A stretch of 64,000 nt of DNA from Nevskiaceae bacterium (lineage in GTDB: Bacteria > Pseudomonadota > Gammaproteobacteria > Nevskiales > Nevskiaceae): the NCBI GenBank assembly GCA_004298465.1, contig SCRT01000004.1, positions 186,001 to 250,000 on the forward strand, given 5' to 3'. Under the pieces are notes generated by a model that ran no database searches, was not told the DNA's origin, and saw nothing but the letters and a program-made list of their open reading frames with translations. Every line of letters begins with the position of its first letter. The first letter of the stretch is position 1. Shown here piece after piece: positions 45,223-51,492 of this stretch. Both the position numbers and the translations under genes were made by a program.

Positions 45223-45632
45223 CCGTTTCTACGAGAAGCGGTCACCCGCCCCGGTTCCGTCAGCCCGGTTCGATCGCAGCGTGGAAGATGCCGCGCTCGA
45301 TACGCATCTTCACTGCTGTCGTGCAACCACGCCGGAATGTTCCTCATCCCATGCAGGACGCGCCAGACATCGATCCAGTCGGGGTGTTCGATGTAGAACA
45401 CGATGTGGGGATGACGCTTCAACGGCCAACTGCGCAAGCCGGGCAAATCAAGCTCGTGCGCATAGCGGGGAGAGCCCGCTGCAGGGTTGCGGCCGATATG
45501 GGTGTACGCCCGCTCCAGTGCATCGATGAAACCGGGTGCGGCCTGCTTCGTTCCTGCACTCAGGTAGTAGCTCACCGCTTCTTCGACATCCTGCACGGCC
45601 AGCGCTCTCGGAACGACGGGCCTGGCCTTCAC
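45138..45632 (-). CDS. parE: ParE/RelE-family toxin with a read-through C-terminus
   Basis: The first ~100 residues form a ParE-type toxin: RALAVQDVEEAVSYYLSAG, FIDALERAYTHIG and HPHIVFYIEHPDWIDVWRVL. Normal family members end near HGMRNIPAWL. Here the frame continues about 60 residues into sequence antisense to the vapC remnant (total 164), suggesting loss of the original stop. GTG start overlaps the ParD stop (GTGA). Confidence 0.8.
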   Translation of the reverse strand: MKARPVVPRALAVQDVEEAVSYYLSAGTKQAAPGFIDALERAYTHIGRNPAAGSPRYAHELDLPGLRSWPLKRHPHIVFYIEHPDWIDVWRVLHGMRNIPAWLHDSSEDAYRARHLPRCDRTGLTEPGRVTASRRNGQTTQSASDKPGTRSNSRTLWLTSVTPR

Positions 45633-45865
45633 CCCTGGGTGTGCCGCACGCGATCCCGCAGAGACTCGAAGTAGCTGCCGTCGGCAGGTGCGGTGGAAGC
45701 AGAAGCAGCTCCCGCCAACAGCAAACCGCGTAGTTGCTGGCCATCCTTGTCCTTGCGGATCAGCTCGCGCATGTACTCGCTGCTGGTGCCGTAACCCCGT
45801 TGGCTGACTTGCTCGTCGACAAAGCTTTTGAGCGTATCGGGCAGGGAAATATTCATGGTGCTCAT
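45629..45865 (-). CDS. parD: ParD-family antitoxin
   Basis: A 78-residue ribbon-helix-helix antitoxin. MNISLPDTLKSFVDEQV followed by YGTSSEYMRELIRKDKD is typical of ParD/CopG. It is translationally coupled to the ParE toxin. It has an intact start and no sign of decay. Confidence 0.87.
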   Translation of the reverse strand: MSTMNISLPDTLKSFVDEQVSQRGYGTSSEYMRELIRKDKDGQQLRGLLLAGAASASTAPADGSYFESLRDRVRHTQG

Positions 45866-45966
45866 GCGCCCATGTTAGTGCTGTTTGGCAAAATTTGACA
45901 AACCCCTGCGTTCAGCCTTGCTGCCACGCTCCCCGGTATCGTCATTGCATCGTGGCGAAACGGCGC

Positions 45967-46128
45967 ATGTCTCAATTATGCGTGGTCGATACCTCGGCCT
46001 GGATCGAATGGCTCATCGGCAGCGCGGTTGGCCGGAAACTGGGCAAACAGTTCCCTGACAAGCCGCAGTGCATAGTGCCCACCATCGTGCAGCTCGAACT
46101 GTCGAAATGGCCCCTGACAACAGGATGA
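45967..46128 (+). pseudogene. N-terminal remnant of a VapC/PIN toxin
   Basis: About 50 codons (MSQLCVVDTSAWIEWLIG; IVPTIVQLELSKW) are the N-terminal PIN segment with the first Asp and the Glu. The frame then ends within a few residues, so the C-terminal half is missing. It is flanked by imperfect direct repeats near 45888-45925 and 46136-46170 (AAAAT...CCCCTG.GTT). It is of a different VapC subtype from the C-terminal remnant at 45.1 kb. Confidence 0.7.
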
Positions 46129-46195
46129 CGCCGGTAAAATCCGCCAACCCCTGAGTTAAGCTGCACCGCGAAGCGGCGCCGGCTCGAACGAATTG

Positions 46196-46489
46196 TCAGA
46201 TCCGTGTAGCCCAATAATTCGGACGCCGACGCTTGTGGGCAACGGAAATGATCTGGATCTGCTCGCCGACTGCACGAAAATAAATTGCGATGGGGAAGCG
46301 CGAAAGAAAATGACGTCGGACCTGTGGCTCTATAACCACGGGGAAGCGCTGTACGCCCTCTGAAATGTAAGAAAGCGCCGCCTGAAACTCCTCAACGTAG
46401 CCGGTGCCAAGTACCGGGTTGAGCGTTGCATAGTGGTGGATTTGGTCAAGGTGTTCTGCGGCTGCAGCCGGATGGTAAACAATCTTCAC
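46196..46489 (-). CDS. RelE/ParE-family toxin
   Basis: A 97-residue toxin: YHPAAAAEHLDQIHHYA, VRRHFLSRFPIAIYF and IISVAHKRRRPNYWATR are the conserved strands of plasmid-stabilisation RelE/ParE proteins. GTG start overlaps the antitoxin stop (GTGA). Complete and presumably functional. Confidence 0.87.
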   Translation of the reverse strand: MKIVYHPAAAAEHLDQIHHYATLNPVLGTGYVEEFQAALSYISEGVQRFPVVIEPQVRRHFLSRFPIAIYFRAVGEQIQIISVAHKRRRPNYWATRI

Positions 46490-46710
46490 CGCAGCAATTC
46501 TGCTGAACGGGCGTCAACGACTTCTGCAGGAATCAGGATGACCTCACCGTTGTCGATCTGGTGTGCGCGGCGCCGACTCTCGGAGCGCCAGAGTTCGGCA
46601 ACTTCCTGATCTGACAGGGTTTCCAGGCTTTGGATTAGCTCAAGAGCGAGCTTGGCCCGCTCATTTGAGGGTAGGCCAAGAGCTTCGCGTTCGAGGGCGT
46701 TGGCGTTCAT
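46486..46710 (-). CDS. Addiction-module antitoxin (RHH-less Unstab_antitox type)
   Basis: A 74-residue protein matching the putative addiction module component family: LPSNERAKLALELIQSLE, then a Trp/Arg segment (LWRSESRRRAHQIDNGEV) and IPAEVV. Such proteins precede ParE-type toxins. ATG at 46710. Confidence 0.82.
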   Translation of the reverse strand: MNANALEREALGLPSNERAKLALELIQSLETLSDQEVAELWRSESRRRAHQIDNGEVILIPAEVVDARSAELLR

Positions 46711-46866
46711 GTGTCTGAGTGTACACCAGCCTTTGACACGGCTCTTACGCTGATGTGGTACGGCTTCAGCGGTACCACCAGTGCCAAGGGAAACATCACA
46801 AGCGCCCAGGTTTCGAAGACGCGTTTCCACGACCCTGGGTCGCGGAAATCTCCCCGGAGCACCTCC

Positions 46867-47130
46867 TCACTTCGTCGTTTCCGTGTCGGTCGACACCACG
46901 CGGTAGAGCTTGAAATTCGCGTGAACGGATTTGGGCCACGGCACGGTCTTCAGCCAGTTCGGCGAATCCCCCTTGGCCAACCGCTGTGCCAGTGTCGGTT
47001 TTCCATGTTTCGCCACCAGGCTCTGTTCCACGTCATTGCATGCGAGCACGTAACCGACACGGCGCCGTTCGATGATGGCCCGCGCCGTGGCGTCGCCGGT
47101 ATCCAGCCAGGCGTTGTAATCGTCCAGCAT
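46867..47130 (-). pseudogene. C-terminal fragment of a larger (probably membrane) protein
   Basis: Eighty-seven codons with protein-like composition: AIIERRRVGYVLACNDVEQS, LAQRLAKGDSPNWLKTVPW and NFKLYRVV. This resembles the periplasmic C-terminus of glycosyltransferase-39-like membrane proteins, but that is a weak recollection. The upstream end runs directly into a dispersed repeat at 47132, so the gene is truncated. Confidence 0.45.
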
Positions 47131-47131
47131 G

Positions 47132-47190
47132 CCCGACAGACGCGGGTTGCACATCTCCCGAATGCCACGATAAACGTGGTCTGTCTCCGA
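47132..47190. repeat. Dispersed repeat containing CCACG-ATAAA-CGTGG hairpin (copy 1)
   Basis: The plus strand holds ACGCGGGTTGCACATCTCCC followed by the hairpin CCACGATAAACGTGG and TCTGTCTCCGATT. Three more copies occur at 48937, 50317 and 50405. The motif GGGGACAGACCACG on the other strand is reminiscent of repeats mobilised by REP-associated transposases, none of which is in the window. Confidence 0.6.
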
Positions 47191-47206
47191 TTGCCCTTTC
47201 GGCCTG

Positions 47207-47644
47207 TCAGCCAAGCCGTGGCGAAGGAAGTTTTCGCATCCAGTCTTCGCAGTGCAGGTCAGGCACCCGCCGGAACTCACGCACATTGTCCGTGACCAGC
47301 ACCAGGCCATGCGCGACGGCTTGTGCCGCAATCAGCGTGTCCATCGGCCCGATGGGCGACCCCTTGTTTTCAAGAGTGGCACGGATGCGCCCATAGATTG
47401 CTGCGGCATCCGCGTCGAATGGCAGCACGGGCATCTCGGCGGTTATATCGCGTATGGCCGCCATGAGGATATCGCGGCGCGGGCTTTTCTCGGCCCCGGC
47501 AGTCAGTTCCCCCAGCACCAGTGTGGACAGATAGAGCCGGGTGGTGGCGATGGTGGACAGCCGGTTGAGCACTGTAGCCGGTGCGCCACGCATGGCAGCG
47601 CTCACGATGCAGGTATCCAGCAAATAGCCGGATGCCACGATCAC
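47207..47644 (-). CDS. vapC: VapC-family PIN toxin
   Basis: A complete 145-residue VapC ribonuclease. Acidic site residues: YLLDTCIVS (Asp), LVLGELTAG (Glu), IGPMDTLIAAQA (Asp) and LVTDNVREF (Asp/Asn), ending VPDLHCEDWM. GTG start overlaps the VapB stop. The usual C-terminal signature matches the remnant at 45.1 kb, which may derive from a related module. Confidence 0.9.
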   Translation of the reverse strand: MIVASGYLLDTCIVSAAMRGAPATVLNRLSTIATTRLYLSTLVLGELTAGAEKSPRRDILMAAIRDITAEMPVLPFDADAAAIYGRIRATLENKGSPIGPMDTLIAAQAVAHGLVLVTDNVREFRRVPDLHCEDWMRKLPSPRLG

Positions 47645-47880
47645 GGCTCGAACGATGGAACGGCCCGATGCGAGCCCTTGCGTGAAGGCAGTTCGATATC
47701 CAGTGGTCCGTACTGTGCCCGTATCCGTGCAAACAGATCGCCAGCCGTCTGTGGCTTGGGCCGCAGCACCAGTTCATCGCCACGCTTGAACACTTCCACT
47801 TCGTCCGTGGCGAAGCGGTAACGCACGGGGATGCGGACGGCTTGCGCCTTACCCAGGGTGAACACTTTTACGGTTTGCAT
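47641..47880 (-). CDS. vapB: VapB-family antitoxin
   Basis: A 79-residue AbrB-fold antitoxin: VKVFTLGKAQAVRIPVRYRF and DEVEVFKRGDELVLRPKP are conserved in VapB. Translationally coupled to vapC. Confidence 0.87.
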   Translation of the reverse strand: MQTVKVFTLGKAQAVRIPVRYRFATDEVEVFKRGDELVLRPKPQTAGDLFARIRAQYGPLDIELPSRKGSHRAVPSFEP

Positions 47881-47936
47881 GGCGGGTTCTCCTCGTTCGC
47901 CGTGAGGTGCACTGTATCACTTTGGGATATCCACGG

Positions 47937-48079
47937 TCATTCACGGCGTTTCGGAGTCACTGCAACTGCGACGAAATGGAGTGCGCAGCCTGGAGTTGTT
48001 TGGTCCGGCATTGCGCGCAGACTTCAATGTAGAAGACAGCGGCGCCGATTTTGTTGTCGAGTTCCTGCCGGGGCGCTAC
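47937..48079 (+). pseudogene. Remnant of a MNT-type nucleotidyltransferase (antitoxin)
   Basis: The frame reads LQLRRNGVRSLELFGPALRA, DFNVEDSGADFVVEFLPG, which aligns with the MNT signature (xLFGSALRxDFxxDSDVDFLVEF). The catalytic Gly-Ser is Gly-Pro and the first Asp of DxD is lost (SGADF), and the frame then runs into the toxin below without the rest of the domain. Inactive fragment. Confidence 0.6.
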
Positions 48080-48359
48080 CGCGCTGCGGCATGGCGCCAC
48101 ACTCATCTACAAGAAGCGGGTAGCCCGCCCCGGCGGCGGCAAGAGCGGTGGCTACCGAGCGCTGCTGTCGGCCCGTATCGGCAGTCGCTACGTGTTCCTG
48201 CATGGGTTCCCGAAAAGCGACAAGGCGAATATCACGCAGGATGAGAAGAAGGCACTGCAATTCGCCGGCAAGGTGTTCCTGGAACTATCTGGCGACGCTT
48301 TGTCGAAAGCATTGCAGACGGGCGTGTTATCGGAGGTGCATTGTGAGCAAGATCATTGA
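48051..48359 (+). pseudogene. N-terminally truncated RelE/HigB-like toxin (PF06296 type)
   Basis: From about 48090 the frame encodes YKKRVARPGGGKSGGYRALL, the nucleic-acid-binding core of these toxins, through QFAGKVFLELSGDAL and SEVHCEQDH to a natural stop. The N-terminal ~40 residues seen in the family are missing and replaced by the MNT remnant. A residual product could be made from upstream starts, but it is probably not a normal toxin. Confidence 0.6.
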
Positions 48360-48644
48360 ATCGCTGCGTGGCGACCTGGCCGCGCTCCACGATGCGGGCG
48401 CGATTGGCAAGGTGACGATGCGCCAGTTCGACGCCATCTGCCCGCCGCCGGTGCGGCATTCGGCGCTGCCGACATCAAGCGCCTGCGTGAAACCCTGAAG
48501 TTCAGCCAGCCGGTGTTTGCCCTTCACCTTCACACCACGGCCTCGACGGTGCGCAAATGGGAGCAAGGCGAGACGCGCCCTACCGGCCCTGTACTCAAGC
48601 TGCTCAACGTCATTGCAGACAAGGGCCTGCAGGCCATCATCTGA
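48343..48644 (+). pseudogene. Frameshifted XRE-type antitoxin
   Basis: GTG 48343 starts MSKIIESLRGDLAALHDAGA, typical of antitoxins paired with RelE/HigB. The frame leaves phase around 48450-48470. The shifted frame continues ADIKRLRETLKFSQPVFALH, TASTVRKWEQGETRPTGPVL and ends at 48642-48644. Joining both gives a standard ~100-residue HTH_3/XRE antitoxin. Upstream codons are in one frame and downstream codons one base earlier, consistent with a one-base deletion. Confidence 0.7.
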
Positions 48645-49068
48645 TGCCTGCGGAGGCGGGCACCTGCGACGCGAATCAAAACACAGGGGCCTCGATTCCC
48701 ACGATGAATCCGTCTACCGTGCGCCAGCCGATACCGAACAAGGCCTAAGCGAAACGCAGATCGAGCGCCCGCTGAGAGAAGGGGTGCCGCCAGTGCAAGC
48801 CGCATGCAGCCCGGTTCGACCGTAGCGCGGTCTCGTAGTCCACCGCGTAGAACTGGTTGACCCCGCGGGTGTGGAATTTCCATTGAGGGCTGAACAGGCT
48901 CCAACCTTCGCGTTGGGCATTGCGGGCGCAGCGATGTCCAACAGGCGCGGGTTGCGAATGCCACGATAAACGTGGTCTGTCCCCGATTACCTTTACCAGA
49001 CCATGCGCGATTAAGAGTGCGAAAAAGCGAAACGCCGGAGTGTGCACGGCGAAGCTGTGCTATTGTCT
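48645..49068. other. Intergenic region carrying repeat copies, no intact gene
   Basis: About 420 bp with no convincing gene. It includes 48784-48992, which is duplicated at 50160-50372. On the minus strand a short frame (48745 up) reads REGWSLFSPQWKFHTRG, VNQFYAVDYETALRSN, which looks like decayed coding sequence of an unrecognised protein. Confidence 0.5.
48784..48992. repeat. ~210-bp duplicated block, copy A
   Basis: Shares long identical stretches with 50160-50372 (for example TGAGGGCTGAACAGGCTCC and on through the CCACG-ATAAA-CGTGG repeat). The same orientation in both copies makes a direct repeat about 1.37 kb apart that brackets the RHH/PIN module. Confidence 0.8.
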
Positions 49069-49085
49069 GTACTACATCGTAGTAC
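49069..49085 (+). promoter_or_regulatory. Operator of the RHH/PIN module
   Basis: GTACTAC (49069-49075) and GTAGTAC (49079-49085) are perfect inverted repeats around ATC; TACATCGTA is also directly repeated. It ends 20 bp before the antitoxin ATG and fits a ribbon-helix-helix operator. Confidence 0.65.
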
Positions 49086-49105
49086 ATCGTATTGCTGGAG
49101 CTACC

Positions 49106-49321
49106 ATGGCCACATTGACGATTCGTGTAGACCCCGAACTCAGCGCAGACCTCGAACAGATTGCCGCACAGCGCCACCAGAACAAGAGCGAACTCGCACG
49201 GCAATTCATTCGCGGCAGCTTGGCGCGGGAAAAGCTGCGCCTGTCCCAGGAAGAACTCGGGCCGCAGGCGCGCGCGACGGGCTGGCTGACCGAGGATGAC
49301 ATCCTGCGCGATGTTTCGTGA
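49106..49321 (+). CDS. Ribbon-helix-helix antitoxin
   Basis: A 71-residue RHH protein: MATLTIRVDPELSADLEQIA, HQNKSELARQFIRGSLA. GGAG at 49097 supports ATG 49106. The stop overlaps the PIN toxin start. Confidence 0.83.
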   Translation: MATLTIRVDPELSADLEQIAAQRHQNKSELARQFIRGSLAREKLRLSQEELGPQARATGWLTEDDILRDVS

Positions 49322-49713
49322 AGGTCTTTCCGGATACCAACATCTGGGTATCCGGGCTGGTGTTCCCGGGTCTGTGCGCAGAGCTCCTCGCCTACCTGTT
49401 CGAATCCGAGCACCAGCTCCAGACCAGCCAACTCGTGCGCACAGAGATTGAAACCGTCCTTGCACGCAAGTTCGCACGACGCGACCGGGCGGTGAGCAAC
49501 TTGGCCTGGCTGTGGTCGCAAGCCGCGTGTATCGCAGACGTGCCGACCCCTGTCGACGATGCAGACCGGCGCCTGGTCGCGGCCGCTGCGCAGGGTGGTG
49601 CACACCTGTTTGTCACCGGAGACCGCCGCGTGCTGGGGTGGCAGACATGCGGTGAAATGAAGATCGTCACTGCACGGCAGGGGTGGCTCCTGCTCCATCC
49701 GCTTGGCGCGTAA
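49318..49713 (+). CDS. PIN-domain toxin
   Basis: A 131-residue PIN protein of the PF13470-like group: VFPDTNIWVSGLVFPG (Asp), VRTEIETVLARKF (Glu), VDDADRRLVAAAA (Asp) and LFVTGDRRVLG (Asp). GTG start, coupled to the antitoxin by a 4-bp overlap. Confidence 0.83.
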   Translation: MKVFPDTNIWVSGLVFPGLCAELLAYLFESEHQLQTSQLVRTEIETVLARKFARRDRAVSNLAWLWSQAACIADVPTPVDDADRRLVAAAAQGGAHLFVTGDRRVLGWQTCGEMKIVTARQGWLLLHPLGA

Positions 49714-49757
49714 GGCAGCGCCACTTTCCTGTCACCCTTGGGTTTTCCCCTTATCTT

Positions 49758-49856
49758 GTCATCCTGCGGCCGCGCAGCGAATCGCAGGATTCACGTCCGG
49801 CACTGGCGCCACGCCAGAAATGGATTTTGCGACTCGCCATGCTCCCGCAGAATGAC
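49758..49856. repeat. Inverted pair of GTCATTC-family repeats
   Basis: The left copy (49758-49795) starts GTCATCCTGCGGCCGCGC. The right copy (49820-49856) starts ATGGATTTTGCGACTCGCC and ends CAGAATGAC, its reverse complement form. Transcripts could fold this as a long hairpin with a 24-base loop. Confidence 0.7.
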
Positions 49857-49891
49857 AGGTTTTGTCGGGGTACAGGGCGGTTCTACCCGAT

Positions 49892-49917
49892 CGTTCCCGC
49901 GCTCCGGCGTGGGAACG
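49892..49917. repeat. CGTTCCC...GGGAACG palindrome (REP-like)
   Basis: CGTTCCCGCGCTCCGGCG followed by TGGGAACG. Palindromes of this kind (GTTCCCACGC...GCGTGGGAAC) are dispersed in many gammaproteobacterial genomes; only one copy is seen in this window. Confidence 0.55.
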
Positions 49918-49939
49918 TAAACCCCAGCCTGAAGTCGGC

Positions 49940-50037
49940 ATGCACCGGATGAAGCTCACGAAGTCGAAATACGTGTCGACATCCCACACAGCGCCAGCCA
50001 TGGCCTGGAATTCTGCGGTTTCGACGACGGTGAACAT
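49940..50037 (-). pseudogene. N-terminal remnant of a RelE/HigB-type toxin
   Basis: From an ATG at 50037 the minus strand reads MFTVVETAEFQAMAGAVW, the conserved beginning of PF06296-type toxins. The match ends after ~30 residues and the frame continues with unrelated sequence into the palindrome. The partner antitoxin is not seen. Confidence 0.55.
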
Positions 50038-50159
50038 GCGCTTGCTGTGTATACAAGCAACTATCCACGTCAACTCGTCCTGGTATCGATACCGTTCTTT
50101 GGAAGGGCGCCTCTCGTGGCCTCACAAACGGCTGTTGGATTTTACGTGCGATGCGGCTG

Positions 50160-50372
50160 GGGCGCCGCCGGCGCAAGCCGCATGCAGCCTGCAGCCTGGT
50201 TCAACCGTCGCGCGGTCGTAGTCCACGGGATAGAACGGGTTGACCCAGCGGGTGTGAAATTTACATTGAGGGCTGAACAGGCTCCAACCTTCGCGTTGGG
50301 CATTGCGGGCGCAGCGATGTCCAACAGGCGCGGGTTGCGAATGCCACGATAAACGTGGTCTGTCCCCGATGA
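50160..50372. repeat. ~210-bp duplicated block, copy B
   Basis: Direct-repeat partner of 48784-48992, with small substitutions and a few indels in the first half and near identity in the last ~110 bp. It ends in a CCACG-ATAAA-CGTGG hairpin repeat (50317-50372). Confidence 0.8.
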
Positions 50373-50404
50373 TTACCTTTCAGTACCTCCCGATTACCTT
50401 TCAG

Positions 50405-50467
50405 CATGCCCAACAGACGCGGGTTACATATCTCCCGAATGCCATAATAAAAGTGGTCTATCCCAGG
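50405..50467. repeat. Hairpin dispersed repeat (copy 4, diverged)
   Basis: Sequence ACGCGGGTTACATATCTCCC followed by a degenerate hairpin (CCATAATAAAAGTGG) and TCTATCCC. Like copy 1 it keeps the ATCTCCC insertion absent from the two copies inside the 210-bp blocks. Confidence 0.55.
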
Positions 50468-50471
50468 AACT

Positions 50472-51176
50472 TCACCTATCTTCCAGTTGTGTAATTCGAT
50501 TACACAATCCACGCATGTCATTAGATAATGAAAGGAGGAAGATTTGCACGCTCTCCAGGCAGTGCTCCAAATAGCTCGTGTCAATCGAAATTCTCCCGCA
50601 AGCATCGCGCAATCCAGGCCCTTTCTCTATAATCTTACGGATGCGATTGGAGTTTTTACACTGATCTATGTTGCCGTTTGCGTGAGCCAACGCATTACGT
50701 ATTTGAATAATTTCATCCATTTCGGCCCAGCCATTCTCGTCGGTCTGAAAACCTCCGAATCGAATTAAATATTTCTTACTTCTCTGAACTACACTACCAC
50801 CAAAATCGGAAGCAGACAGTGCTTCCTCCACTACCACGCTAACGTCTCGGGCAATACGTGAAAGAGTCGTTTCGAGGAACGAAACCAGAGCGATAACGGT
50901 TGACGCACGAAACGCCTCCCTCACCACGTCATCCCAATGAGTGGGATAATACTGCATCCAAAATTCATTTCGATCGACTGTGTTCAGTGTGACTACTTCG
51001 GGGCGCAAATTCTCGACTTCCGTTCGTTCTGCCTCGTTTATAAGTTGCTCCATCATGCGAACGTAACGACGTAAGTCCGAGAATTCTTGAACAGCCATCA
51101 CCGCATGCGCATTGCCATCTAGAATGGCGCAGCGGTGGGCTTGGCCCCATAGGTTTTGTTCTGGCAAATCCGGCAT
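50472..51176 (-). CDS. HEPN-motif protein of unknown function
   Basis: A 234-residue, mostly helical protein with visibly lower GC content than its surroundings. Its only clear motif is IRNALAHANG near residues 159-168, matching the HEPN Rx4H active site of ribonuclease toxins and defence proteins. The N-terminal half (HWDDVVREAFRASTVIALVS) resembles other RiboL-PSP/HEPN-like proteins in layout. No partner gene adjoins it. ATG 51176 is used; a TTG at 51200 is possible. Probably acquired. Function not known. Confidence 0.6.
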   Translation of the reverse strand: MPDLPEQNLWGQAHRCAILDGNAHAVMAVQEFSDLRRYVRMMEQLINEAERTEVENLRPEVVTLNTVDRNEFWMQYYPTHWDDVVREAFRASTVIALVSFLETTLSRIARDVSVVVEEALSASDFGGSVVQRSKKYLIRFGGFQTDENGWAEMDEIIQIRNALAHANGNIDQCKNSNRIRKIIEKGPGLRDACGRISIDTSYLEHCLESVQIFLLSLSNDMRGLCNRITQLEDR

Positions 51177-51492
51177 GTTCGTGCAACCACCTAATCTCAA
51201 CTACGGATCAAACCGTCCCTCGTCAAGCCATCCACGAGTCCATCAGCGAACTCCCAAGCAGTAGGGGTTTCCATACATGTGCCTGATAGCTGCCCTCCAC
51301 CTCTGGCTCAACCACCTAGTAAAGATGCCACTTGCTCCACGTGCATCGGGCCATAGTTCGACCAGCGGCAGCCACGACCAGACCAGCTGCTTTGACGCCG
51401 GCCTAGCGGTTCCTTAACGTCTCCGCACGGCACTGCCGCACGCTTTCCGCGCCAGCCAGCGCGCGGCGTCCATTTCCACGGCCACAAGACCG
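51177..51492. other. 316-bp intergenic region without recognised features
   Basis: Between the divergent HEPN gene and the PAP2 gene. The part next to the HEPN gene is AT-richer and likely contains its promoter. I see no repeat or RNA. Confidence 0.4.

Larger units (their letters stand above)
49714..50471. other. 758-bp gene-free region full of repeats and a toxin remnant
   Basis: This stretch holds an inverted pair of GTCATTC repeats (49758-49795 and 49820-49856), a CGTTCCC/GGGAACG palindrome (about 49892-49917), a RelE N-terminal remnant on the minus strand (to 50037), copy B of the 210-bp block (50160-50372) and two hairpin repeats (50317 and 50405). No intact gene is supported. Confidence 0.6.

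Noticed and set aside
48530-49603. A 357-codon minus-strand gene in the repeat region
   Set aside because: It crosses the duplicated block and lies antisense to the RHH/PIN module. Its pieces have no consistent protein character.
49758-50467. CRISPR array
   Set aside because: Repeats are few, palindromic, unequally spaced and in both orientations, and no cas gene is present.
43424-51176. Integron cassette array
   Set aside because: TA modules are common integron cassettes, but they lie on both strands, and I see no attC-like sites with the GTTRRRY core between them and no integrase.
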